DNA of 64,000 nucleotides from Serinus canaria (Eukaryota > Chordata > Aves > Passeriformes > Fringillidae). Made by a program: the position numbers and the translations under genes. The notes below the pieces were generated by a model, which saw only the letters and a program-made list of their open reading frames with translations, was not told the origin of the DNA and did not search any database. Shown here piece after piece: positions 13,441 through 24,944 of the stretch (positions are counted from its first letter, which is position 1; every line of letters starts with the position of its first letter). The DNA lies in the NCBI RefSeq assembly GCF_022539315.1, contig NC_066323.1:17349719-17413718 (forward strand). The letters run 5' to 3'.

Positions 13441-15526
13441 TTTTAATGCAATAACCCGACTTCAAATTTTATCAAAAAAATAAGTAAAGAAAATCTCTGT
13501 GAAAAAAATGTGGAAAATGATACAACACTGTCATGTTCATGTTTTTAATAGCTGTGAAAATATATTGTTGGGTTTTCTGAATTGCTATACTCAGTGAGCA
13601 GCAAACACAATTAAAACCAGAATATACTGCATCACAACATGTACTAAATTAATTTATCTTGACAAATTTCATGCAGTTTAAATAATTCATACTGTACTTT
13701 TATTAAAATCTGAAAGGAAAAGTAATGAATTCTTGGTTGCATGGTGTCTTACTGTAAACCTCTTACATTATTAAAATTATAAATGTAATCACTTGAAACA
13801 GTTGCTTTTTTTTCCCCTAAATAAAACTGTTTTAGGTGACTTTTCTTAGAGAATGATGATATGAGAAAAGTTGGAGGTAAAAAGAAGTGCTTCAATGTGA
13901 TATTGCACAGATCCCAGTGCAAGGCCAGGGCAGTCAGTATTGTCTCCACCCTGCACAAACCAGGGACTTGAGATGTGAAAAAGGGGTTAAAGGACTTGCA
14001 AGCAGCCATCCACAAAAACAGTGGCACAAGTGGAAACAAGAATTTAACAGCTATGTTATTTTTAAAATTATTTTTCCTCCCTGCACCAGCACCCCTACAT
14101 TCCTGTGCAATGATTTTTTTGTCAGTATACAATATTTCTTTCCATTATGATTTCTCTGTGGCTTTGTCTCCAGTGACTGCTGACCACCATTGTGCATGTT
14201 TGTGATGAATGTCTTCATCCTGCTTTTTAATCTAGTTCTAGTTTATGGTTCTTGGAAAAAAAAAATAGGTATTTCCTGTGAGAAGAGATTTGAACTCTCT
14301 CGCTGCATGAAAACTTTACCCTCTCCTCTGTGCAGTCTCCTGAGCATAAGGATGGGAACAGAAGATCATAACCTCAGATGCAATAGAAAGCAGCTGGAGA
14401 AAATGATTCTTAACAAAGAAAAGGTTGGTTTTGTGCAAATTCTAACAGACTGATACAATATTAGCTGAAAACATGTCTTATAGCAGCAAAATTGCTCCTG
14501 AAGGTTGTGTTTGACACCCACCATTGAGCTTAGATTTGCTGAAAAATTCTTTCTTCCTAGAAGTTCTCTTTTCCTATTTGAAGAGTGTGATTGTGAAGCA
14601 GGTGAACCATAATCACCATCATAGCTATAATGCAAACCATTTTTCCCTCCTAACCTCTTCTGAGAGCTGTTTTTTGGGAAGCATGCTCTGCATGGGAGGG
14701 CAGGCTGTGCTCCCTCTGCTCTGCTGGTGCTGCTGTGGTTCTGCTCCTTCCCAAGGCCTTTCTCAGGAGGTTTGCAGGAGGGGGTTTTGCTGTTCACTGT
14801 GACAGCACAGACTTCTGACCTTCCAAATGACATTGTCCTCACTCTGTTTCCTCTCACCACGTCCTATTCCTTTGTCTTCTCCCCGTTTAGTTTGGAGGTG
14901 ATGATTTTAGCCTCATTACAAGCCCATTAGAGGATCCAGTGTCACTGGCAGGAATTCAAGAAAGGCTCTCTATAATGCAATAGTTGGCCATTTGCAAGGA
15001 GTGCCATAAAGAGATGCTTCCCCAAAGACCAGTGGGTTCCAGCCTCTTCAAAGCTCTCTTCATTTTAATGGATGCCAAATTCACATGCAGTGTTTAAACT
15101 GTGATAGTAACATACCTATAAAACATGACTAAAAGATGTAAAATGCTGCAGTCTCTACATTCAGCCATGTGAGCAAGCTGGGTTGTAGCTGCCCACTTAA
15201 ACACAGAAAGTCTTTTAAGTGTTTTGTCCTGGAATTGAAGAATTTTTGGAGGATTTTTGTGTCACACAAGTATGTGGGAGATTTTTCTTCCTCTCATGTC
15301 CTTCCCTGAGAGGCTGACATTCATAGGGCCCCTAGAAATCAGCTGGAATGTCTGACCCTGACAGCATTCAGGCATTGTGGTAAACCAAAGCCTTGCTAAG
15401 GAGGTCACATCTGCAAGAGCTGACAAGCAATTACAGACCCTGCAGGTTGCAGGGAAGTGGGAAAACTTTTCAGATTTCCTTCTTATTAAGAAAACCAACT
15501 AAAAATAGCCCTTTGTCTATCCTTAG
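13441..15526. other. No gene seen; AT-rich block at 13.44-13.75 kb
   Basis: Between 13440 and 13750 the sequence is complex but AT-rich, with taattaatttat-type motifs, and could be a conserved non-coding element. That cannot be judged without an alignment. Nothing recognisable elsewhere. Confidence 0.6.
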
Positions 15527-15636
15527 GATCTTGGTTGTATGCACACACACAGAAACATGAACTCATTTGTACAGATGCTCCTCTTGCTGCTGTATTGCTG
15601 GGGATATAGCTGGATCAGCAGGCTGGCAGAAATGAG
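15527..15636 (+). other. Candidate exon or short secreted-type frame, function unknown
   Basis: A 110-nt segment lies between an acceptor-like ctatccttag (ends 15526) and a donor-like gag|gtaaga (15636/15637). One frame is open throughout. It includes an ATG at 15557 with A at -3, followed by MNSFVQMLLLLLYCWGYSWI, which has the hydrophobic core of a signal peptide or signal anchor. Unspliced, the frame stops at the TAA inside the donor; with an in-frame ATG at 15539 the unspliced peptide is 33 residues. No protein family is recognised. Chance is a serious alternative in 64 kb of sequence. Confidence 0.2.
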
Positions 15637-18236
15637 GTAAGAATACCATTGGGGGAGAAAAAAAATAGAAATCCAGAGGAATTCTGGTCTAGTCTTATTT
15701 TTCCTACTTTTTTAAACCAAACATCTTTCAGATTTCATCATATTTCAGGTTTGTTTGGCTCCAGTGAATTTTATTATCTTCACTTTATGCCACACAAGTG
15801 AACTGATTGACCTCTGATTGTCCAAATGTGTCACCACTGACACAGACAAGTCCAGGAGAGACAACCTGATGTTGTTCAGTTTCTACAGATGCAGTGCTAT
15901 AGCAGCTGACAGGCTGCACAATTTTCTTCTTGAGGTCATTTCTTCTTCTCCTTGACAATTTCAATTGATGAAATTGTCTCCAGTCTGTGAACTTCCATTA
16001 GGTGTGTGTGATGGTGCCTCATCTCTGACTGTTAATCAGAATCTCATTAACTTGTTGATGTGTTACTCTGCAAGTTTGGGTACACTGCTCTTCCTTCAAG
16101 TTTATTTTTGTTGTTGTTGTTTTGTTGTTGTTTTTTTTTTTTTCATTTATACTCCCTGTTAATTTTCTTACTTGCAGTTTTAGGAAAGTTCAGATCATAC
16201 CCTGAATGTGTCTTTGGATGAGTTATAGCCTCTGCTTGAGAGACTTCTACTGTTTTAAATCACAGCAAGTCCATCTGGCTTTAAAAATGTCCATACAGTT
16301 TGCAACATGTGGACTGGATGATGATTTTCCTCTGGGAATGTAGACACCATCACTCATTGGCAAGTTTTTAAAACTTGAAATATTCTCTTCTTAGCTGTGC
16401 TGAGAAGAGGGAATGAAGAATCCATTTATTCACTGTGGACAGGAACCTGCAGTTAAAGCTGTATTCATGAGGTTTTCTTGGTTTAACCAAAAAATATCTG
16501 AATCCCAATTGTATCCCTTAAAGCACAGAGGACAAATCCCTGAATCAGTGAAATGTTTGAGGGAATCGTGAACCAGAGCTCTAAATGCAGGCAAAGTTTT
16601 CCCTGGAAGGCAGGCATGGCTTGGGCAAGTGAATCAGAAGTGAATTACACCCAGATTGGTTGGTTTGCAATCCCACATGCCAAAGATCTGAGCAGAGCAG
16701 CAGACTGGGGATGAACCACCTAAAACAGCCTTGTTTGAGCTTGGCTGAACTGCTGTGGCTCCTTGTTCCTCATAGCAGGCTCTTCCTAACCTAGGTTTTT
16801 CTGCCTGTGTAAGCTTCCAAGCACTTGAATGATTACATATTTATTTATGCAATCTCTTTTTATTTTATCTAGTGGATTTTTTGTAGTGCATCCCCAGTCC
16901 ATAAGGATTTGATCTTCTCTTACTAGTGGAATTCCTTCTCCCCTGCAAACAGGAGCACCTAGCAGCCATCTCAGCCCCAGAAGTGTCAATATCTTGGGTG
17001 TTTCAGAACATTCATAGAAAACTTAGTTAAATGTGAAAATGAGTGAAGATGCTTTGCTCTACCTTATACAATAGATACATTTTCCTACTGTAATGTGACC
17101 TGGAACTGTTTCAGAAACAAATTAACTTGTTCAAATGTTTGTTCAGCTAGAGGTTCTTCATGGCTGTGAACCACACAATGCATCATGCTGATAAAGTCAG
17201 TAGAGTTAGCAACAGCTCTCTCAGAAAATCCTTCAGCTTTTATTCAACACTTCTGTGAAGAATTTTTTCCATTCAGACCTTCCTGGCTCTAATTAGCTTC
17301 TTCCCACTGATTTTCCAGTAATCTTTTGTTAGTTAAAAATGAAATGATTCATTCTGATAAGCTGTTGCATGATTTTGAAGTACCTGTCTCTGACAAAAAG
17401 GCTATAAACTAATACACCAGGTTTCTGTTTTGGTAGCTGATTAAATGTATTTTGTAGCATGGGTCATTTCTGGAAAAACAATCTAGGGAGAAATCTACTA
17501 TGTCACCCAATGTACCTGTTAGAGTACATTACTTTTTCAAAAACAACTATGACCTCTTGATATGTGTGTTTCAGGAAAGTTAAACTGAAACTTAATCCAT
17601 TGGAAAGAAATGGAGATTGCATAAATGACATCAGTTCCTTCTCCCAGCCCTCATTCAAAATTAAAGGGGCTTTAATTTAGGTTAGAAATGGAAGTAAATT
17701 CAAATGTATTTGTTTTACTTTGTATTAATTCTGAAGGAGAGCTTCCTCTTAGCAGTTTAACATTATTAGTTTTGAAAATTCTGTCAAAAAAATGAAAACA
17801 TGACAAATGCAGAGAATTTCAGTTATTCTACTTCATGATTTTCTACAGCTCGTGTGTGTACTCGTAGTTTTCAGCTACAAAAATAAAGCAAGCAAGCTGG
17901 AAACATGTTCAAGCTTCACATGGCTCTAAAAGCTGGCTTTTTTTCCCAAAAGCATCTGATTCCTATTGCTGATGATCTGCAAAGAAGATAAATTTGACAG
18001 CCCTCTTTGCAGATAAAACGGGAAAGGTGAAGCTATGAAAAAGAATGATGGCAGCATCTGCTGCTGCAAAAACCACCCATGAGCTGAGAGCCAATCATGT
18101 CCTGAACCCCCAATTGCCACAATAAATGTGGCAGCAATGCAGGCATGTGGAGAGATGCTGAGGAGGAGGGAAGCAATCTGCATGACAACAGGGAACACAA
18201 GAGTATTGCACTGGGGGATGTTAGTCCTGTGCTTCC
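15637..18236. other. No gene seen
   Basis: Unique-looking AT-leaning sequence with one GTT/T simple repeat (16.1 kb). No repeat family recognised. Confidence 0.65.
16101..16143. repeat. (GTT)n and poly-T simple repeat
   Basis: Short GTT arrays (16110-16131) run into a T stretch ending at 16143. Confidence 0.93.
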
Positions 18237-18300
18237 TTATCAATACATCCTCTTATCAATACATCCTCTTATCAATATATCCTCTTATCAATACATCCTC
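18237..18300. repeat. 16-bp minisatellite, four copies
   Basis: Four head-to-tail units of ttatcaatacatcctc start at 18237, 18253, 18269 and 18285. Only the third differs, with a C-to-T change at 18278. The array then breaks into 'ttgctatcaa'. Near-identity of the units implies recent expansion. Confidence 0.97.
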
Positions 18301-18317
18301 TTGCTATCAAAGCAAGC

Positions 18318-18358
18318 CCCTCTGAGTGGCAGTGGATCCCCCCTCTGAGTGGCAGTGG
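18318..18358. repeat. 18-bp direct duplication next to the 16-bp minisatellite
   Basis: The unit ccctctgagtggcagtgg occurs at 18318-18335 and again at 18341-18358, separated by five bases. Both copies are identical. It lies 17 bp after the 16-bp array. Confidence 0.95.
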
Positions 18359-18359
18359 C

Positions 18360-19060
18360 TGTGTGCTGCCTGCATCACAGGATGTGCTCATTCCCACGCA
18401 GGGCTGGAGGCAGCACAGTTGTCCCTGGTGCTGTGTCAGCAGTGTCCTGCAGCTCAGCAGCCCAGCAAGACCCAGCTGCAGGGGACTGGCATTTGTGCTC
18501 CTGTGGCCAGAGTGCATACACAGCCTGCTTGTACTTAAACTGAGGCAGAAAGTATAAACAGATATTTGTAATAAGCTAGGATTGTCCAAATGTTGTCTGA
18601 TCTGGACAGAGCAGACTGTGCAGTTGCAAACTGGGATGCATTTGCCTTATGAAGGAGATACAAAAAAGCAGCTAGGAAAACCAGCTCAGAAACTTGTGCT
18701 AGATTTTGACAAAAGTCTTATCTGGAGTAAATGAGGGGGGAACTTTTTTACAGGAGAACTTGTTTTCATTCTCACTAGAGTTAGTGATAGGAAAAAGATC
18801 CTTGCCATAGGAGGTTAGCCAAAATCCAGCTGGGCCAATAAACTCTTCCTCCAGGGCTACCCTCTAAGAGAAGTTTTGGGGATTTTTTGGCAGGAGTTGG
18901 GGAGCAAGCTAAATAAAGAGTGGAATGGCACTTCTCCCTATTTACTCTTCCAAACTCCTGTATCCTGTGGTTTTGGCAGTTCCAGAGCTGCAGACAATAT
19001 TTGCTTTATTTATATAATGGGCCTTGGTGCAAATCTATTGTCTAAATTATGTGGAGATTC
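18360..19060. other. No gene seen
   Basis: A GC-richer start (to about 18530) with overlapping frames on both strands, then ordinary sequence to the T/G tract before the ancient CR1. Nothing recognisable. Confidence 0.6.
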
Positions 19061-19118
19061 TTTTAGTTTTTTGTTCTGTGGGTTTTTTCTGTTGGTTTTT
19101 TTTTTTGTTGGTTTTTTA
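19061..19118. repeat. T/G low-complexity tract
   Basis: Runs of T interrupted by GTTGG and GTGGG, immediately left of the ancient CR1 fragment. Confidence 0.9.
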
Positions 19119-19137
19119 ACTGGCCTTTGACTTTGGC

Positions 19138-19290
19138 ACACACAGCATCCTGTGGCAAGGAACTCAACAATTAAATTATGCATTGTGTGAAAAAGTACTT
19201 CCTTTTGTTTGTTTTAAACCTGTTGCCTGATAATTTAATTTGGTGCCTGCTGGTGTTTTTGTGCTTAAAGAATTAGTAAGAACCTTGAGG
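19138..19290 (-). mobile_element. Ancient CR1-type LINE fragment with a well-preserved block
   Basis: The stretch around 19180-19245 (gtgtgaaaaagtacttcctt, then ttgtttgttttaaacctg and ttgcctgataatttaatttg) is the antisense of the ORF2 C-terminal region of old amniote CR1 families as I remember them. The minus-strand translation contains GNRFKTNKRKYFFT then LPQDA, which fits the CR1 pattern GN-K-RK-FFT...LP. The flanks decay quickly: I lose the match left of about 19138 and right of about 19290. The core appears much less decayed than its flanks. Confidence 0.62.
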
Positions 19291-20724
19291 CACCACAGAA
19301 ATCTAGTGTGAAACAAGACATTAAAATGTATTGATATGACCTATGCATAGCTAGCATTCAAATTCACTGTCAATGACTAGGCTTGCAATAAAAAGTATAT
19401 TTTTATAGCATTTTTATAGGAGTCTGTTGTGCTTGATTCTGTCCATTATAATAAGGTCATATCTGTCTTCAGGATTATTAATGTGGAGCCTTTTTATGTC
19501 TTTCTTCTTTTTAATTTAGGATACATTGGCTCACACATCTTAAGCACGGGTCTATATTTTTTCAGGATGATTATAAAGCACGTGTAGGATCAGCATTCTA
19601 GCTTTAGAAGAATACAAATGCCTAATTTAAACACAATTTATTTGAAAATTTTAAGGTTGAGGAAGTTTATTTGCATTTCTAGTGGTTATCAGATTTCAGG
19701 AACACAACTTGTGTCGTTAGGTTCCAAACTGGTCTGGAATTTTCTGTCCTGCTTTGCTTACCATTACATATGTACAGGCAGAGGAACATTTAGGGGTGTA
19801 TTTGAGCAGGAGATTAATTCAGAGTCCTGTGCTGACCTTTGCTCTGCAAAGTTTATTGACTGGAATCCCACCAAGCTGTTGGCTAAGTGCAGCATGCTCC
19901 TGTGCCATGGACAATTGGGCATAGAGGAGCAAAACTCTGAATTTATTGTTTTTCTTTAAAGAACACAGTCCTCAAGATGCTCATCCAGCCAGTATATTGC
20001 AAGTTATCTTTGTTTGTTTGTTTTCCTAACAAATGTCTTCTTCTGATGGAAATGCATTTCATTCAGAGCACTCACCCAGCAGTGTCAGGCAGAGGGCTGG
20101 GTGCACACACAGCCCTGTGCAGGCTCTGGGATGGAAACACACCTGGCTGGGCACAGTGTGTTCTCCAGGCTTCAGCCTTGGCCCCTCTGGGCTCCTGGGA
20201 CCAGACCAGTCCCTGTGGCTTGGCCCCTGGATGGAGTCTTGAACAGGTGTGGCACATCAATCAATTAATAATCTGGTTAATTAGTGAAAGCAGCTTGATG
20301 AAGGGGACTTTCTGAACAGAAGCTGGAGCTGCACAGCCAAAAGTAGCCAGCTGAAGAAAGAGCTGCACTCAAAAGGCTCACAGTGAGTTTTCATTTAGCA
20401 TTGCATGCAGTGCTAATATGATTTCAATTCCAAGAACTAGGAGATACATACATACAATTTCCTTTAATTTGTCAGGGCAGTCCTGCCTACAAAATTCAGA
20501 CACACAAATATGTGCTTGTGGAAGTCAGCTAACAAAGCACAGGCTCTGGCTTAAGAGTGCTGCTTCTAATGTTACTTTGTCATAAATCTACAGCTGTAAA
20601 GCAGGACTTGCTCACCAGTTGTGGAGATGATAAATAGAGGTTATTATTGCTCAGTTGGCTAAATATTTTGGTAGAACACAGTAACAGCAGGCAAGGTCTG
20701 CCAGCAACCTTCCTGAGATGAACA
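19291..20724. other. No gene seen
   Basis: The part to about 19550 might contain further eroded CR1 sequence but I cannot follow it. 20050-20250 is a GC-richer patch with short overlapping frames. No gene. Confidence 0.6.
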
Positions 20725-21340
20725 GCCCTTCCCATGATGGGTGTGCTGTGCAAAGAGCACGCTGAAAAAGCAGCTCAGAAGACCTGTAGTTTGTCCTTGC
20801 ATTGTTTTATCAGAATACAATTTTTGTTATCTGCCTGCTCATCAGAAACAGAGCTTGGCTTGGCAGGCAGAGCTCGTGGCAGTGACACCGAACTGAGCCT
20901 GGAATTCCCTGCCCATAAAACGTGAGCTGCGCGTTCCCTGCCATGAGAGATCCTGTGGAGGGCTGGGGCTCTTTCCTTCTCCACTTTGAGAGGAAAGGCA
21001 AGAGATGGTGGTGGAGGAGAGCTCTTGTGGAGGGCTGAGCTGGAGCTGATGGCAGTGGCTCGTGGCTGGCACAGCAGGCTGCTGTCTCCTTGCCTGCAGG
21101 GCTGGTATGCACACCTTGGCCAGAGGGCTGGGGAGATGTACAAGGGAGTGCAGGGAGGCTCAAGGGGAGGAAGATCAAACAAGTAAATAGACATGAGCAA
21201 AAGGCCTGCTGGTTCCCCATAAGCAGGGTGGAAACAAGGGGAATTGTTATTTTAGTGGCACAGGTAGGAAGTGTTTGCTGCCCTGGGCTTAACCCTGTGC
21301 TGGCTGGAGCTCTCTCACTGAGCTGTAGCAGAGAGGCTGT
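20725..21340. other. GC-richer patch with a few CpGs; no gene seen
   Basis: About seven CpGs fall between 20750 and 21070, including gctgcgcgttcc near 20926-20937, preceded by cccataaaacgtg. Three antisense frames of up to 141 codons and two sense frames overlap here. They are Ser/Pro/Leu/Cys-rich with no domain, so they are likely compositional. A weak regulatory element is possible. Confidence 0.4.
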
Positions 21341-24300
21341 TCCATCATCTTGGGGCTGTTGCTAATGCTGGTTGCTAACTGTAAATTTGGATTAGCATTG
21401 GATTTTGCAGGATATTTGTATATTTCTAAACATATTTATTTCTTGGCTCAATATTAGGGAATAGGACATTTCAGGGTGACTAGTGTCAAAAATTACCAAT
21501 TCAGCTTTGTTTTCTTAGTGCCAAATAATTTCTAGACTGCTGCATATGTCAGCTATATCCAGAAAGGTAATAGAACAAATACCCTGCTTTTTACAGTTTC
21601 ACTCACTGCAAAACAAAAATTTTTAAATTAAAATTAGAATTGCAAGATTCCCTTTTTAAATATAGAAGTAGTTTTGGGTGAGAATATTTTATTTTATTCA
21701 AAATATTTCAACTTCTGGTATAAAAAACCTGATAAAATTGATGCAGGAAAAAAAACTTATTACAGGGATGAACAGGATGATGATGATGATGAGCAACACA
21801 TTTAAAGATGTTGCTGGCAGCATGAAAGGGAGCCTTCTTCAGTCTCTCATTGCATTGAAATGATTCCATTGAAGTAGTAAGAAAATGACACATATAAACA
21901 TTCAGACAACCATATATAACAGAGAGTAAAATCTGGCACGTAACTTTGCATTTTTTACAGAGCTCAGAGAAATCCCCTTGTGGGAAGTGCACTGACAGCT
22001 TGGGAATAGGGTCAGGTTTGCCATGTGCATGCCCAAGGTTCCAGGCTGATGGAAGGGCTGACCAGCAGTGGCTGACAGCAGCCACCCCTCCTCTTCCAGG
22101 AGCCCAGTGTGCCCTGCCCAGTGCCAGTGGAGTGCTCAGCACACACACCCTCCATGTGACAGGCAGATTTGCAGCTGAAGGGAGTCTTTCTTAGAAAAGT
22201 GGTAATCCTGGAGCATGAACAGCTTTTTGTAATAATTTCTGAGGGCTTTCCAACGTTTCATTCTTCACAGAGAATGCCTGTGGAGCTAAATAGAATATGA
22301 TAACCAGTCTCTGAGAGTTCTGAGTCATCTTAGGGAATTGTGGCCTCAATTCCAATAACAGGAGCTCTGTTATCAACTTTTATGGGCCTGCATGCCTCCT
22401 ATGGAATAGTTCCTTAAATTTAATAATATGAGAATAAAATGAAATAAAACATTCTCAATTGAATTCCTCTATTTTGGAGGGTAATTTTTATAGACTCCTA
22501 TTAAAATCTAGGCAACATTTCAATGATGGAGGTTTATCTTGTCTTTCAATGATATTAAACATAAAAGATCTCAGGGGGTGTCTCTGATGAATAATGGCTC
22601 CAGAAGGAGGAGGGGTGCAGCAAAAGGCACATAATTACCTTGGTGCAGAGCCACAGAGCTCCTGGCAGGAGGGCTAAGGGTGCTCCTTGGTGCTGTGTTG
22701 ATAATCCAGCTCACACAGAACTGGGTGTGGTGTTTTCAGATGTCATCAGATTATGCAAGATAGAAATGCTCTGAGGTCTCACCGGCGGCTCTTTTTATGG
22801 AATCCTACTTGAAAGAAAGAGGGAAGCTGTGCTAGGAATGCCAGGGCCCAGGTACTGTGGTTTTAATAGGAGTACTACTGAATCACCAGCCTGTTTAATT
22901 AGACCTATAAAAGTTATTTAGCAAGGTGTGGATTGGGGCTTGGGGGAGGAATATCAAGAGCACAGCATGTCTGGAAAAGTGTCTATAAAAATCCATCTAT
23001 AAAAGTCTCTTGCTATGTGGTCTAATTAAGGTCTGGATAGAGCACATGCATTGCTCTACAAAACAAACAGGTTGGTTTCTGTTTGACACACTTTATTTTT
23101 ATAACCTGATTACAAACTGAAGGAGTTTGTTAATTTAGCCTCAGTTTGGGTATACAGCAGAAAGCAGTGCTTGTCACTGCTTTGGATCAACCCTTCTCGA
23201 GGCATTCTTTGGAAATAAACACAACCAAATCAAGTTGTATCAAATAACTGCTCTCTCAAATAGTTAATTTGCTTTTTCTTGTTGGTGTAAGGTTAGATTA
23301 TAAACATATCAATGGTATCCAGCTTTTGCCTGCTGCCTGAGGAAAGTTAACATATGCCCATGTCCAGAAGAGGGGGAAAAAAAAATTTCAGAAATGTGGA
23401 GAAGTGTAGAAGCTTAATGGTGAAACTACAACAAGAATATTTTGAGTTGTAACTGCATGGAAGAGAAGTGTGGGATGGCCCAGCTGAGAATGGGAGAATG
23501 GTGACCCCACATTGGTGCTGAGCATGAATTTGCCACAATTATTGTGTTTGTGCTCAGTGGCAGCAGGGCTAACATAAGCCAACCCTGAAGTCATTCTACT
23601 GCCACCACTTAAAGCTGAGTCTTTATATCATGAAATTATTCAAAACTTTTGACATAGTTTGTTGCTCTTCTTTAGTTCTTGTTTTCACTGGGATATTTCT
23701 TAAGAATGGCCATAAGAAATGTTTGTTTTTTGCAATGAGAGTGGTCAGACACTGGGGCAGAGCCTTGGCAGGCTGTTCAACCACCATCCTTGGAGCTGCT
23801 CTTCACCCTCCTGCACTAAGCCCTGGAACAGACACAGTCTAGCACTGAACTTAGTTCTGCTTTGAGGAAGGGCTTTGTCTTCAGGGCCTCTTCCTTCCTA
23901 AAGTATTGTGTTATTTTGTATAATAGGGCCAGTCCATATGGCCAGCCTATGAAGCATTAGATGGCTGATGAAAAGAGCCAGTACAGAGCAGCACTGATCT
24001 CTTGGAACACAGCTGGTGGCTGCAGTCAGTTCAGTCAGCTCCAAATAGAATTAGCAGTCTCTGGAGCTATTTTGGTGCTGCAGGCCTTGTTCAGTAATTT
24101 TTAAGGGTGATAAGGTGACACTGGCTGCACTGGCTCACCTTGGTTCTCAAAGGAGTAACCAGCTCCACAGTGAACTCTCTGCTTGTGCCTAGGGTACAAA
24201 GTGTGAGTAGCCCCTCAGACACAATGAAATGGCAATGTAAGCACATGATGGTATTGCAGAAATTCATTTGAAGTCAAGCAAGCCTAAATCTAACACAGCT

Positions 24301-24871
24301 GATCTGTGTTTTCCAGCACAGAGGAAAAGGTTAGACTCAGATCCTTGTTTTGGCTTGTTTTAGTGTGTTCTCAGCATTATCTCCTGTATTCATCTCCTTT
24401 GCTGCACTGCTCTTATCTGCTGAAGAAAAGTCTGAAATAAACATTTCAGTGAGGTACCAGATGTCTCAGTAGCTTCTCAGAGTGAATGAGAAATGCATTG
24501 GGCAGGTGGGAAATAAGACTTCTGTTCCATGGAATGGGGAAAAGAAATTGTAACTTAATCTGTCTGTGACAGGCTTCAGAAAAAGTGGGGATCAGCAGGT
24601 GGTGGGTTACTGGGTGAGAACAAATTTATGGCCTAGGAGAAAATAATCCTGGTAGGATGTAGTAGGATTATTGAAAATGACAAGATACAAAGTTCTGCTG
24701 GATATTTTTTCATGATGGTGAATGCTGGCTCTGGTTAAAAAGATTGTCTGTCTGGCTCTACATCAAAAACCTGGCCTTTGCTTTTGCAAGCTTGTAAAAT
24801 TCATAAAAGAAGAAGAAAAACCAAGAAAAAATGTCTCTATTTTTTTGCTTGCCTGTCTTTCCCCCTTCCAG
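21341..24871. other. No gene seen
   Basis: AT-leaning unique sequence with a short GAT repeat. The frame at 21708-22148 on the minus strand crosses the GAT repeat (poly-His) and is discounted. 22400-23300 is complex, AT-rich sequence without recognisable content. Confidence 0.65.
21774..21792. repeat. (GAT)n microsatellite
   Basis: About six GAT units in the sequence aggatgatgatgatgatgag. It produces a short Met/His run in translated frames. Confidence 0.9.
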
Positions 24872-24939
24872 TTTCCCAAGCATAATGGTTCTTCAGTGCA
24901 CAAGAACTGTTCTACCCCAAATCAAGTTTCTAAATCCGA
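24872..24939 (+). other. Candidate 68-nt internal exon
   Basis: The best splice-site pair I found. Upstream is a pyrimidine tract of about 30 nt ending ctttcccccttccag (AG at 24870-24871). Downstream is ccga|gtaagt (24939/24940). Two frames are open across all 68 nt; the one starting at the first base reads FPKHNGSSVHKNCSTPNQ and onwards, hydrophilic, ending after 22 codons plus two bases. The length is not a multiple of three. I recognise no protein. It could be a real coding exon, a non-coding RNA exon, or a cryptic exon. Confidence 0.28.
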
Positions 24940-24944
24940 GTAAG

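Noticed and set aside
14366..14860. 164-codon antisense frame, the longest antisense frame noted
   Set aside because: No domain or homology I can recognise; overlaps sense frames at 14524-14930 and lacks any exon structure.
16546..16560. gtgaaatgtttgag, similar to the start of miR-203
   Set aside because: Similarity stops after about 11 bases and there is no matching hairpin arm.
20775..21220. Antisense frames of 136-141 codons
   Set aside because: Three frames open at once in a GC-richer patch, Ser/Pro/Cys-rich, no domain.
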